From NCBI GenBank assembly GCA_951799445.1, contig OX637293.1:22630001-22694000 (forward strand): DNA of 64,000 nt. The letters are read 5' to 3'. Under the pieces are notes generated by a model. The model was not told where the DNA came from. It was given only the letters and a program-made list of their open reading frames with translations, and did not search any database. Source of the stretch: Pseudisothecium myosuroides. Its lineage: Eukaryota; Streptophyta; Bryopsida; Hypnales; Lembophyllaceae. Positions 11,469-23,570 of this stretch are shown here, piece by piece. The translations under genes and the position numbers were made by a program. How positions within the stretch are numbered: position 1 is the first letter of the stretch; every line of letters starts with the position of its first letter.

Positions 11469-13203
11469 GGTGTCTTACAACATAGGTTGAAACCCCTATT
11501 TGGACCCTTTAGTTTTTTTGGCATTACTCAGAATGTAGTTGACATTTCTTGTTTCCCTCAATCAACAGTTGTATCTAACGCAATCCCCCTCAAGCATACC
11601 AAATTTCAATTAAAAAAAATCCAAGCTCCATTTTTGGTGAATTAAATTAAATTTTTTTCATGGTTTTACATGAAAATTCATAGAAAAATATTGGTGATGA
11701 ATTTTTAAAATTTGATTATGGAAATATGTAGGAAACATCTATACACACATCTTTTTTTGACAAGCATTTCCAAAGAAGTTTCACAATTCCTTCTATAGAG
11801 GCTGCAATGGGTGCATGAATATTGTCCAAATTTTTGAAAATTCATATCTCTTTATTGTAATTATCTCATTTGATCAAGATGGTACAATTACTTTACCAAA
11901 ATCTAATTACAATAAAGGGATATGAATTTTCAAAAATTTGGTCACTATACACCCCTCCATTGCAACCTATGTAGAGGGAATTGTGGAACTTTTTTAAAGA
12001 TGTTTATGGAAGAAAAGATATGCATGTAGATGTTTCCTACATATTTCTGCAATTAAATTTAAAATAATTCATCACCAATGTTTTTTCTATGAATTTTCAT
12101 GTAAAACCATGATTTTTTTTTTACCCCTAAAGGACTGAGGCCTTTTTTCTGCCAAAAAACACTGAAAACTGCCATTTCTATAGCAAAAAGTAAAAAAAAT
12201 TGAAAATTGTGTTTTTTTCACACCTAACTAGTATGAGAGTGTGTGGAAAAAATTTCAGAATTTTTGACCGCACAGATTGCAAGATATCTGCGTTTAAAGT
12301 GAAAAAAACAAGTTTTTCAGCACATTGCGGGACTAGTTTTTTTGGCTTTAAACATTTTTAACTTAAAATTTTTGCACTACAGAGTTTTGAGCTTTAAATC
12401 TTTATAGTGGAGAATTGAGTTGAGAGTCTAGGAAAAAAAAAAAATCTAATTATCATTCTTAAGAAAATTGTTAAGTAGAAGTAGGTACGAGATAGAAGAA
12501 AAATCTAAAATATTAATATCTCTTAATTGGAATTATAATGCACTAATCCCAATGGTGAGATTGTTCTAGCAAGTAAACTAAATCATGCAAAAAAAAAATA
12601 TTTGAAAAATTTGAAAAATTGCATTCAGAAATGAATCCTACAAGTTATTTTTTTCAAGAAGATGCTCTAACTGCCCGGAAAATAAAAATGTCCATAACTT
12701 TCTCATAACATATCCAAATGAAATGAATAAGAGCTTTCCAGATAGACAAAAATATAATCTACAAGAAAAAAAATATAAAAAATTCAAATTCAAATTTTTT
12801 TCCATTTTTTTTTTGCTGCCCGGGCTGCCCGCCGTCCCTTGTTTTGAGCTTATTTGGTCATAACTTTTTTTCGCGGGCACCGATTGTGAAAAAAATTATA
12901 TTCCCATAAAGCTTATCAGTTTTTCTATCTCCAAAAAAAGTTTCAAAAAATCACAAGAAAATTTCAGCCCGTAGGTACCTGCCCAAAAACGCATTTGTCC
13001 CCCGAAGGGACAACGGTCCTTTAGGGGTTAAAAACACACCAAAAATAGAATTTTGTTTTTTTGAAACTGAAAATTTGGTATGCTTGAGGGGAAATTGTGT
13101 TAGATGCAAATGATTGAGGGAAACAAGAAATGTCAACTACATTCTGAATAATGCCTAGAAAAATAAAGTCCACTAGGGGGTGTCAATCTTTGTTGTAGGG
13201 CAG
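11469..13203. mobile_element. Inverted-repeat element (about 0.83 kb) interrupted by the TTAA element
   Basis: Long imperfect inverted ends: left GGCATTACTCAGAATGTAG (about 11519), right complement GGCATTATTCAGAATGTAG (about 13154). The similarity extends outward to CTTACAACATAGG / CCTACAACAAAGA. It carries internal inverted copies of AATTTTTGAAAATTCATA around 11835 and 11935. Relatives lie at 48357-49960 (split by a CACTA-type element) and, more distantly, at 2071-2608. Confidence 0.7.
12124..13027. mobile_element. TTAA-flanked inverted-repeat element, copy 2 (904 bp)
   Basis: Inverted relative to the element at 36737-37665 and clearly homologous over its length (shared GGCAGCCCGGGCAGC and its complement). 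Ends CCCCTAAAGG and CCTTTAGGGG. The right flank is TTAA (13028-13031); the left flank is TTTA, probably one mutation. It is nested in the older element at 11469-13203. Confidence 0.8.
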
Positions 13204-14586
13204 TATAGAATAATAATATATATTTATTTAGTGTAAAACATGATCGCGGGCTTAAAATGCAGCGATTCTCAAAATCATTACTTTGGACTAGTGGAAATTT
13301 TGTTATTAAAACAATGGAGGTCTCCCTTTCTGTCTTTGTTCTTTCCTCGGTGCTACGATGTTTTTGCACGTGTTCGCAGATAACCAATTCGTTGATCATT
13401 CTATTGTTTGTGTTGGTTTAGGGTTTTGAAGTGCAAAGCCGTCATCCTAGTGTTTTAGGGTCCCTATTCAAAGGCATGGAGGTAGAGGTGCCGTGGCTTG
13501 TCTTGAGCCAAGAGGCGGTCTCCAAACTTATCTCAAGAGTGCATTTGTGCTTTCTATAATGGACTGCGCTACAGCTCGCTGTGGAAAATAAATGGGGCGG
13601 GCGGAGCTCCAACTATAAGGCGCTGTAGCTTGAAAATGATATTCTCAGTTGGTTTGCTGGCTCAAAAGGTGTTCTCTTCGTATTCAATCTTATTCCCTTT
13701 GGATCCGATTCCTCTTACTCTTGTGAAGAATGGATGGTATTTGGAGGCATCTACGATAGGTTTGTAGAATAAGGATTAGGGTTTCCTACAATTTCTCACG
13801 TGTAGGAACTTTCATTGTTGAATTCAGCGAGACGGTATATTGATGAATTGGAAAAATTGTTGGATGACACCGTGATTGAGAAATTCAACATGCAAACCAA
13901 GGATGATAGTTTACAGGAGGTATGTATTTCCTACCTTACTTCGTGATTTTCTTTGTTACAGAGACCTCCACAAAACGTACATTTCAATCTAAATATGCAT
14001 GACATTCTTGAATTGCTTGCCAAAAGATCCTTAGCTTGTTGCATCTTGTGCTCCTAATTTAGGATAAACTACGCAGTCTCTCCAATTGAAGAAATATAAA
14101 CAACTGAGTTCAAGGAAGCCTTATCATCTATGGAAAGCCACAATCATACAAGTGACAACATCTCACTCACTCTTGACCAAATCATGACATCTGGACCATG
14201 GCTTTTATTTTGGGGGGTGCCAGATTGCACCAGAAAAAATTAATTTGGTTAAAAAATAGCAACAAACTATAAAGTTTTTTGTTAGAAAACTTTGAATTAA
14301 AAAGAATCTTGGAAGAAATTGTCAGATTGTGGATGAAAATAGAATTATGGACATGTGATATGTACTAATGTGATATTTTCTATCCAATATGTGGATGAAT
14401 GTTGAAATTTGGAGCACCACTGTAACATTTTACACCGCCACTTTGGCACTTCATAAAAAATGAAAAAAAAGCCTTGATCAAGCCCCATCTCATCATCACT
14501 TCAAAAGTTCTTGAATGAAGGACTCCCCCAAATCATATCGCAATGCTACCTGGGTATCCAAGTCTTCTAACTCATATCTGGATATA

Positions 14587-14805
14587 AGGTAGACGTACCC
14601 AACACCAACCGCTAACCTAATACCACCCAAATGTAGGGTTGTTATTGATTCTAAAATGAAAATCTATAACACAAGTACATGCCTTAACTTCACAATATGT
14701 GAAGTTAAGGCATGTACTTGTGTTATAGATTCTCATTTTAGAATCAATAACAACCCTACATTTGGGTGGTATTAGGTTAGCGGTTGGTGTTGGGTACGTC
14801 TACCT
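14587..14805. mobile_element. Near-perfect 219-bp palindrome flanked by TA
   Basis: Two ~108-bp arms meet at about 14696 (CACAATATGTG) with one mismatch seen. Ends AGGTAGACG/CGTCTACCT, with TA on both sides. The paralogous block at about 6720-6760 lacks it. Likely a very young Tc1/mariner-type foldback MITE. Confidence 0.85.
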
Positions 14806-16116
14806 TAGTAACGGTATCTGGGTACTTTGGATACCTGGAGTGTATGGCCAGGAAGAAGCAATTTTTTCAACTGTGTGTTTTGCACAACTTTATTAAGTAT
14901 TACTTGCAATTTAAATAGCAAGTGTGCTCAAAGTCAATAGAGGTGTGAAGGTTATTGTCTTAGGCATTTAGTTTTGTCTTCATTTAAATATCTTTTAGTT
15001 TTTGAATATGTTTGCCTTCCACCCAGGTTTAACCTTCCTCAAAGGTTCTTATGTGTGGCCATCATCAACTTCTATTCATTATGATCCAAAATACTATCCA
15101 AATCCTCGGGAGTTTGATCCATCTAGATTTGTTGTATGTACACCATCTTTTTACTATCCAAGAATGCAATAAATTTTTTGCATTCTAAGTCAATTGGACC
15201 TATTTTGATTTAAGATTGTTCTTTTTTGAAGCTTATACTTGTGGAAATCATACAATGTTCCAACTAGGTGGTTCACACAAATTGGCTAGAATTGGTGGTA
15301 TTAGTGTCTAATGACCAAGTTGGTGTGTACATTGTGGGGGAAAAAAGGCATGATGTCCACTAATGTTTATGTGTCTCCATTATGTTTAAACTCACTTTTC
15401 TTTGTTGAGTCAGTTCTAATGTAGTGCAAAAGTTGTTTGTATATAAATTCTATTCATGGTGTTATTATTTATTTTTATGTTTGAAATTAACAAGCTATTT
15501 GCAATTAGAACCATATTCAACAATGCCATAGGAGTTAGTTATTTTCAAATTTCCTTAGTTCTATTTGTTCCCAATTTTCTTGGATATTGTGTAAGAAATG
15601 TTTTATTGAGTCTAATTTTGGATTGTTGGAATTTGATGCAGGAGAAGCTTAATCCAAGTACTTTCTTGGCTTTTGGCCAAGGTACACATTTGTGCTCTGG
15701 AAGTGAACTTGCAGTGGCAGAGACAATGTTCATCATGCATCACCTATTTACAAATTATAACTTAGAAAATAGACTCATCTCTTATGAACAATAGTTCTAA
15801 TATTTGACTGGTATGTCAATTGTCATTTAGAACATGAAGATTACATATTACTGACTAGCTTATTTTAACCTTTAGAAATGAGGGGTGAAGAAGATTATTG
15901 TACTTGATGTCAAGTTATAAAAGTCATTTTTTTGAGTTTTGAACATCTAGATCTCTACTCAATGGGATCACATTGTGTTGAAGGGTTATGAGTTTTATTC
16001 TATAACTCTTGAACAACTAAATAAAGACACTAGTAGAATGCTTGCTTAAATAGACTAAGCTCTTAAGATCCACAATTGGTGTAATTTATAATATGGCTAT
16101 CTTGAAACTTGGGCCT

Positions 16117-17205
16117 GGGTGATTGCAAGAAACACTTAATGTGATATGTCACACCTTAATATTTTATTTTTGTTTTGGCCATAACTTTGGTATTTTAGCT
16201 CCAAATGACTCAAAATTTACATGGAAGCTACTCATAACTATTATATACTATGCCTGATTTTTGAGGATTTTTCAAAAACAATCTACTATTTTTAAACAAC
16301 CCCAAAAATTTCTCACAATGGCTGATTTAGGGGGTTTTAGCACTAATTGGAATCCAAAAAAACGAATTTTGAGCTGAAATTTAGAGAACATGGTCTCATA
16401 GTAGACTAATAGCTACTGTCTAAAGGAATTTTAAAAATACTTATTTTTATGTGGTGTAGAGGTCCACAAAGAGAGCTTCTTTCTACATTTTTTTTCAAAG
16501 ATATAAAACAATATTTTGGTGATTTTTTTGGTCAAATCTCATCAACAAAAATTCTTCTCAAATACTCAATTTTTATATATTTAAAAAAAAATCCTATTTT
16601 TTACAAATTAAAATGGTAGAAGTGGTATTTTCTTCACCGGAATTCTATGTGAATTCTATGTCCAAAAGTCCGGTGAAGAAAATACCACTTCTACCATTTT
16701 AATTTGTAAAAAATAGGATTTTTAAAAAAAAAATATATAGAAATTGAGTATTTGAGAAGACTTTTTGTTGATGAGATTTGACCAAAAAAATCACCAAAAT
16801 ATTGTTTTATATCTTTGAAAAAAAATGTAGAAAGAAGCTCTCTTTGTGGACCTCTACACCACACAAAAATACGTATTTTTAAAATTCCTTTAGACAATAG
16901 CTATTAGTCTAGTAAGAGACCATCCTCTCCAAATTTCAGCTCAAAATTCGTTTTTTTTGCGCTTAAATGGTGCTAAAACCCCCTAAATCAGCCATTGTGA
17001 GAAATTTTTGGGGTCGTTTAAAAATAGTAAATTATTTTTGAAAAATCCTCAAAAATCAAGTATAGTATATAATAGTTATAAGTAGAATACCTATAAATTT
17101 TGAGTCATTTGGATCTAAAACACAAAAGTTATAGCCAAAACAAAAATAAAAAACTAAGGTGTGACGGAATGCAACAAATAGTACAGGTGTTTCTTGCATT
17201 CACCC
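16117..17205. mobile_element. 1,089-bp foldback element in a P450 intron
   Basis: Two arms of about 500 bp are complementary almost end to end, centred near 16660 (GTGAATTCTATG). The outer ends are GGGTGATTGCAAGAAACAC and the complement of GGGTGAATGCAAGAAACAC. GCCT occurs at both borders (16113-16116, 17206-17209), while the unfilled site of copy B near 54893 has it once. A related right end lies at about 29700-29745. Confidence 0.85.
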
Positions 17206-17316
17206 GCCTATATAACATTACCATTTTGGAATCAAGTTTTTAAAATCTTCCCTAAAGAAGTTCATTAGCAATTTTCCACTATGCATTTTTCTTCTATACT
17301 TTCATATCCAAGGAAG

Positions 17317-17622
17317 CACTAGAAGAAAACTGCGTTGTATGTGTCAAAAACTGCGTTGTATGTGTCAAAAACTGCGTTGTACTCAACAAAAAGAGTGGAA
17401 TCGGTTTTGTTGAGTTCTCCCTTCTCAACACAAAATTTTGCATTCTAACACAAAATTCTGCGTTTTACTTGTCAAATTCTGTGTTGAAACATTGAAACGC
17501 AGAATTTTGTGTTACAAAGGGAGAACTCAACAAAACCAATTCCACACTTTTTGTTGAGTACAACGCAGTTTTTGTCAAGTAAAACGCAGATTTGACAAGT
17601 AAAACGCAGTTTTCTTCTAGTG
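17317..17622. mobile_element. CACTA-type MITE, copy 1 (306 bp)
   Basis: Ends CACTAGAAGAAAACTGCG and the complement, flanked by AAG (17314-17316, 17623-17625). The interior is nearly palindromic and built from repeats of AACTGCGTTGTATGTGTC. It lies in the last intron of the P450 fragment at 15027-17843. Confidence 0.9.
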
Positions 17623-19009
17623 AAGTGTATGAGCATTTGTCCTTTTATAAGTTTTAGACCTTGGAATAGAAGAATTTGAAATATGGTGGATGTATATTTG
17701 TGTAATTATGGAAATTGAAATGATGTGCATGTTATGCCTATTGCAGTTGGGAAAGGTGTGGACTTGACGAAGGAGTGACAAATTTTCCATTTAGAAAACT
17801 TGTAGGTTTTTCAATTCGTTTGGTCAAAAAACATATGACATGAGAAGTTGAATTTATCACAAGAAGTGATATTAGGCTACTTTACATTGAATTATAGTAT
17901 TAGATGGCCTTTCATGGAAGTTTACTTTAGTTTTTGATGAATTTCGTCCAAATGTTCATTCATCTTAGGTTTTGAGTGTTTAGGTGGAGAAAAGTTCTTG
18001 ACTTGACATTCTTATCGTCAAGTCAAATTTTGTGAGTGTTGTATGTTTTGTTTTGCTTGGAGATGATCGTTTATCAATTAATAAAGTCTTTATTTCTTTT
18101 TTCACACTTGCACTCTTGAATTTTTTTGTTTGTGGAGTGAGCCACTTGACTTTGTGTATATAAATTTTTAAGTTTCTCATTTTTAAGAAATTCTCTTTCC
18201 TTCTATGTGGTAGCAATTTTGAATAGAAGGATGGAATTAACTTTTTGTTTTTTGTTCATGCTTGTAAGACTAGTAGGAGAGTTGCGTATAAATCTATTAT
18301 TTTAAAAACTGTAAGATTTTAGTAATTTTTGAGGAAGTTACAGAAGTTTGAAACCTCTTGGTTTTTTGTGATGAATACCTAGATGGAATGCTACATTTTT
18401 TGAAATCTATGAAGTTGGAAGATTTTGAAATCTAAGATTTTAGATGCTTTCTAAAGTGTACATGCAAGGCATATTTTGAAAAATCTAGAATCTTGTGTGG
18501 TTGTAGATTCAAATTTCTCTTAAAAAGAAAAAAAAGAGTAGAGTGTAGTTTTTGAAATTTAATTCTAGGAACATTGTAGCTTGGATTTGAGTAAAATTTG
18601 TGCCTATTTTAAGTGAAATTTGCCAAGGAATCTTGTAGCATAGTTCATTTGGCATTTAGACTTGATTTTCAGCCTGAAATAGCATTTTCATAGCGATTTT
18701 TAGTCTAAATAGACACTTTTGAGTGTCTCCTTTTGGTTTTGTTACAAAATTTGCAATTTGTGATCATCTATTGCAAGTGTGTGCTTGTAACTCAGATTCA
18801 CACTCTCTTATACTTTTGCATTTCATTGTTTGAGGAAGAAAATCTATTTTGAATTTTTTGGATTAATTTTGTTTTGGTGCCTCAGACATTATTGCTAGTT
18901 GTTTCCGGTTTTGTCCCATTTTGTTTTTATGATTAGGCTTCATTTTCATAGATGTATTGTGGTGATGAGTTTGGATTAATCATTGGCGAGATCATTTTCT
19001 ATACACCAA

Positions 19010-19108
19010 ATGGGCGGTACTTGTTTGGATTGTGGCCATTCAGAAGTGATGACCCAGTGCAAGTTTGGTGGTGATAGAGGTACAAGTGTCGGATGCCCTT
19101 ACCGTTAG
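19010..19108 (+). CDS. Possible 32-residue Cys-rich peptide or exon remnant
   Basis: ATG to TAG frame with CLDCGHSEV, a third Cys in MTQCKFGG and a fourth in GCPYR. The C-x2-C ... C ... C spacing recalls a zinc ribbon (TFIIB-type N-termini start similarly), but the match is short and no neighbouring exon was found. Chance cannot be excluded. Confidence 0.25.
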   Translation: MGGTCLDCGHSEVMTQCKFGGDRGTSVGCPYR

Positions 19109-19482
19109 GTAGTTGTAAGTTTCCAAGCAATCATTTTATAGTACACAATAGGAGTCAATCTCCTTCACCAGACTACTTAGAAGACATTTATATTGACAAT
19201 TTTCAGCTAGTGGTGAAAACTAATGAGGTTTTGAACTTATTTTGAAGTTGGATATTTATGGGTGCCTTATCCTCACCCTTAGGATAAAGTATATATAATC
19301 AAGTTTTGTAGTTTTGTCGTAAATGAATTCCTAGTGGTTGTCTAACATGCTGTCCAATTACACCTTCCAAGCAATGGATAGTTGTTTGTTCCTATTTTTA
19401 GTTTATCTAAGTGCAAATTCTAATCAAATCAACTGTAAATAAATAACGATGACCGATTTTCGCTACGACAACCAAAATTAAA

Positions 19483-19743
19483 CATTAGAAGAAATTCGGG
19501 GGCAATAAGAGACTGCGAGTTCCCGAGCCCAAGGAACTCTGGGAACGTCCTAGGAACAGTAATCTGACGTGGCCAAGACTATGCCATGTCAGAAAATAAT
19601 GAAAATTTAAAATTAATTTTTTTTTATAAATTTTAAAATTTTTTTTTTTTTTAAATTTAAATTTTTTTTTAATATTTTGAATGTTCCCAGCAGCAAGAAC
19701 AATCCTAAAATGGCTCTTTGGAGGCCTCGAATTTCTTCTAATG
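19483..19743. mobile_element. MITE (261 bp) with CATTAGAAGAAATTCG ends
   Basis: Left CATTAGAAGAAATTCGGGGG, right complement CATTAGAAGAAATTCGAGG. The core is a run of A and T. No clear target duplication was found. A related element lies at 55029-55274. Confidence 0.75.
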
Positions 19744-21813
19744 GACCGGTAGGGGTTTATCAAGTGCAAAGGTTAAATATTTTAAATTGTAGAGATTTTT
19801 ATAACCTTTCCAAAATAATGAAATTCACTTGATTTGGACTGTTTTTCTAAAAGTTATCCACGGATGAAATTTAGCCTTTAATTCTTAAAGGATCAAACGG
19901 AGTTTTTGTGGCAACATAGCCATTTTGAACAGCTGACTAAAAATGAAAATTTTAATTTTTTTCTTTGAAATTTGAACACAACATGTGCCCCAAGAGTAGC
20001 TTTAAGGCCCAATAATTTTCATAACTTTTGACTACATAGTTAAAAAGTTCTTGTCTGATATGTAATTTTCATTACTTAGTGGGTAGCTCAAAAAATTCTT
20101 AAAAACTCATTTTTTCAAAGAATAAAAGTTTGGAATTGGATTATAGATTTATATATTCATAGAAAGCTTTGAATCATTCTATTTTGAATAATAAGATGAA
20201 AGTTACGAGGAGTTTTAATTTGCTGGTAGTTATAGAATGTCTACTCTAAAATAAACTTTGAAGTCCTTTATTTAACCCTATTTTCAGTATTTAAAAATAA
20301 TAATAATAAAATTGGATGTAGACTATTTATTACAACATTATAACCATTGGAATTAACATTTTTCAATTCCATAACTAAATTTTAAACAATTTAGTGTTTT
20401 AAATCATTTTCTACTACTTTCTATTTATTATTTTTTCTATATGTTGTACAATTCCAAATGATCTGAAAATTTTCAAGAATGTAGCCAACTTGACTTGAAG
20501 AATGAAATCAAAAAATTACAAAAATTTCAAACGTTCATATAAATGTGACCTTGTGAAGTGTAGCTGCCCAATTTTTTGCAAGGTCCAAAAAATGATTTTT
20601 GTCAATTCAAACACTAATATCTTGCAATCTACATGGTGATAATTTCTGAAATTTTCTTCACATCCTTTCAAGCTAGGGTACTACAAGATCCTATGGTTAC
20701 ATCTGTCCAAATATGTTTTTTTTCTAAATTTGATACTTGTACTAGAAATGGAAGTTTTGGAGCGTTTTTGATAAAAAAAAAAACATAGTCAAAAACCTTT
20801 AGAAATTAAGCTTAACTCTAAAACTTCATCTATTGATTTTTTCTATTCTAAGTATTGAAATAGAATTTGGATTTTTGGATTGATTTTAAATTAAATTCTA
20901 CTTCCTATATTTCTAAGTTTGACTTGATTTGGTCAAATCTTGTTGACTTTCATTCAAATTTGTCCTATTTTAAGTCAAAACTTCATTTTACGTTAACTTC
21001 TCCACTACTAAACTATTTTCTAAGTTTAAATTAGTTTTGAAAATCTTAAAATATTCCCTAAATGGTTCTACATTTATCTTGTTCTTTAGTTGTTCTTCAG
21101 GTTTAGTTTTAAATTCTTAATTGCAACTTACTATTCTTTTGGACTTTTGATTCTATTTGCTATTTTTAGAAATAAAATAACTTTAGTTTAAATTTACTAA
21201 AATTACCGTTCTGAAAAGGTTAAACACTTATACTTTTGACCTTCCTAGCAAAAGTTATCCGCAGATGAAGTTCAATTGCTAATCAATATTGTAAACTTCA
21301 TCCACTAAATTCTTTTACTTTTTGACTTTCTAAAAGTAAGAAAAAAATCTATGTCAATTCTAGATTCTAATACTCTTTTTGGATTCCTTTTGATGAATTT
21401 CTTAATTTTCATCCACTTCTATTACTATTTTTCACCCAAGCTTAATCTTTAGAGTTTTAAACTATTTTCTATGTTTAATATCTTTTTGAAAAACTATTGA
21501 AATTACCTAATAAATTCAAAATTCAAAATTTTGTTTTGTAATCTACCTAATGGTTTGAATCTAAATTTTAAATCTAAGTGAATGTTTTTAATTCTAATTT
21601 AATATTTTTGCAAAATAAAGCAAATGGAAAAAAAGGAGTCAAAGACTCACTTCAAACTCTATGGATTTGATTGTTCTATCTTCATTAACCATAATCATGA
21701 TCTCGTTGTAAAGTCCATCGAGTTTCATATTGTATTTCTTTGTATTTGAAATTGGTGTGTCATAGGACGTATAATAATTAATGGAGTTTTAAACTCCTTT
21801 TTTCTTCTCTACA
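19744..21813. other. AT-rich sequence, no gene seen
   Basis: About 2 kb of low-complexity AT-rich DNA without open frames of note. CACTACAAAAAAATGGGTC at about 21814 looks like a CACTA-type left end, but no matching right end was found. Confidence 0.5.
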
Positions 21814-21913
21814 CTACAAAAAAATGGGTCCGTCATCAACAAAAGTTCAATGAATTTATGATGATTACAAAAAAATTCTTTTGAACTCTATTGATTAGGA
21901 CAATCCTCTAAAC

Positions 21914-23383
21914 ATCACATCACAAAGTTCCTCTGCCACGAAATGTCAACAGTAATCGCACGATTATCGTCAAGCATTGCTTTCGTATTACATTCATTCA
22001 TTTAGAAACATTGTTACAACATGATAATGACATTCATTAATACCATGCAGTTGAGGCATGTCATTCATATTTGAGTTTGAAGTACTAAAGTTGCACGATA
22101 ACTATGCATGACGAAATATGTACGACTTCAGTGGTTTAGTGATGGGTGACTAACTTCGTGCAGCATTAGTGCTTTTCTAAGACATATTAAGTTAGTGCAA
22201 TAATCACACAACATCATGTCCATGCATAGTTGTTGTACTAACATTGCATTTTTTTATTTTTCATAATTTCAATATTAAGTCAATTGAAAAGCAGCAGGAA
22301 TTGTATTCAAAGTAGAAGTTCAGACTTCATTTAGGCATAGAAGAATAACTTTTCTCAAAAAACTTTGAACTAAGAAAAGTTATTAAATTAAGATAGATTT
22401 CATCTCCAAAAATCCGTTTCAGATTTAGAGTCTCTAGTCAAAAGTTATAGACAAAATTCAGAGACGGGTTGGAAGAGACATTTTTTTGACATTTTCAAAC
22501 ATTGCCTTTGAATTTTGTCCATAACTTTTGATTGGAGGCTCTAAATCTCAAACGGATTTTTGAAGATGAAAGCTAGATTCATTTACCAACTTTTATTAGT
22601 TCAAAGTTTTTAAGAAAAAGGTACTTTACTATGCCAAACTGAGGTCTGAATTTCTACTTTGAACACGATCTATACATTTTCAAAACAACTTGACTATAAG
22701 AAGTCAAGCTCTCAACTTCAAGTTGTCCCATATCTTTTGAGTGTTCATAGACTGAATTTTACTATAAAGAGGGCCTCTCCACCCTCAACTCTCACCAACT
22801 ACCAATGAAGAGATTCCATCACTACGTTACCAAGTTTCTTGGTGGCCTAGTCATGGAATCAATTCAAGCTACAATGAAGTAATTCTTTCACTACGCTATC
22901 AAGTTTCTTGGTGGCCTATTGATGGATTTAGTTCAAGTATAACTTGATGGCCTACAATATTGATGAATGATGAATTCAGTTCGAAATTCCAGAAATTTAG
23001 TTAAGAATTTTTTAAAATTAGAATGTGATCAACAATTGAACATTAAAAATACTTTTTGGAACATTAATTGATACCAGATAATAAGCATTATTGCAGTGAT
23101 GACTCCAATGACATTGTTGTCATGGATTTTTCGTGTCCTTCAATGCACAAAAAATACACGACAAAGAATGTAAATTTTTGTGCATAATTTGTGTATTTTG
23201 CGCACTTGTGATTAACGTATAGAAGTTATATAGTTAATATGAATTTCAAAGTAGTACCATTTCTTTGCAGTAATCGTGTGCATTGTAACGATGCGATAAT
23301 TTGCAAATTAACGTACGCACCCATGAAACAATAATAACTACATGATAATTGCTGACAATTCGTTGGTCCTAAACTTTGAGATG
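21914..23383. mobile_element. 1.47-kb palindrome-bearing element, tandem copy 1
   Basis: First of two direct copies about 1,657 bp apart, roughly 95% alike by eye. The left end is CATCACAAAGTT; the right end, reversed, is CATCTCAAAGTTTAGGACC. No long reading frame exists. It contains a long hairpin (about 22313-22657). The ends relate it to the MITE at 39044-39868. Confidence 0.72.
22313..22657. repeat. Long hairpin inside tandem copy 1
   Basis: Arms of about 165 bp starting GTAGAAGTTCAGACTTC pair with the segment ending GAGGTCTGAATTTCTAC. The arms contain ATAACTTTTGATTGGAGG and its partner. The same hairpin theme recurs at 23969-24319 and, diverged, at 49096-49435 inside a different element. 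Confidence 0.75.
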
Positions 23384-23570
23384 CAATCAACATAATTATG
23401 TTGATTTGACCAAAAAGAAATTTGCTTTGTTGATTCTGCAATCCTTTCAACATCATTTTCATTTTTCCACATATTCTAGGAAAAATTTTGGGCCTGCAAA
23501 AAGCCGCAAGACTGCATGGTAGCAGTGCAATTGCAGCGGGAAAAAAATGTTTTTTTGATACTTCCTTAAT

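Larger units (their letters stand above)
15027..17843 (+). pseudogene. P450 3' fragment, copy D (exons 8-10, inverted arm)
   Basis: Same three terminal P450 exons on the plus strand: E8 15027-15133 ([16 protein letters not shown]), E9 15642-15760 (heme loop FGQGTHLCSG, Cys codon intact at 15693-15695) and E10 17747-17843 (KLVGFSIRLVKK, stop TGA). Exons 1-7 are missing; similarity to the other copies begins only at about 14886. The E9 donor GT has become CT, so the E9-E10 intron cannot be removed normally. That intron also carries a 1,089-bp palindromic element (16117-17205) and a 306-bp CACTA-type MITE (17317-17622). It is a truncated pseudogene, although individual exons are less damaged than in the copy at 2650-4406. 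Confidence 0.83.
13920..18460. repeat. Right arm of the interrupted P450 inverted duplication
   Basis: Inverted partner of 1470-7400; for instance GACATCTGGACCATGGCTTT at about 14187 pairs with the complement at about 7106. It contains P450 fragment D and three arm-specific elements (14587-14805, 16117-17205, 17317-17622). Confidence 0.8.

Noticed and set aside
17317..17400. CRISPR-like short repeats (AACTGCGTTGTATGTGTC)
   Set aside because: Subterminal repeats of a CACTA-type MITE in a plant genome.
21814..21914. CACTA-type element starting CACTACAAAAAAATGGG
   Set aside because: No complementary right end or target duplication could be found in the window.
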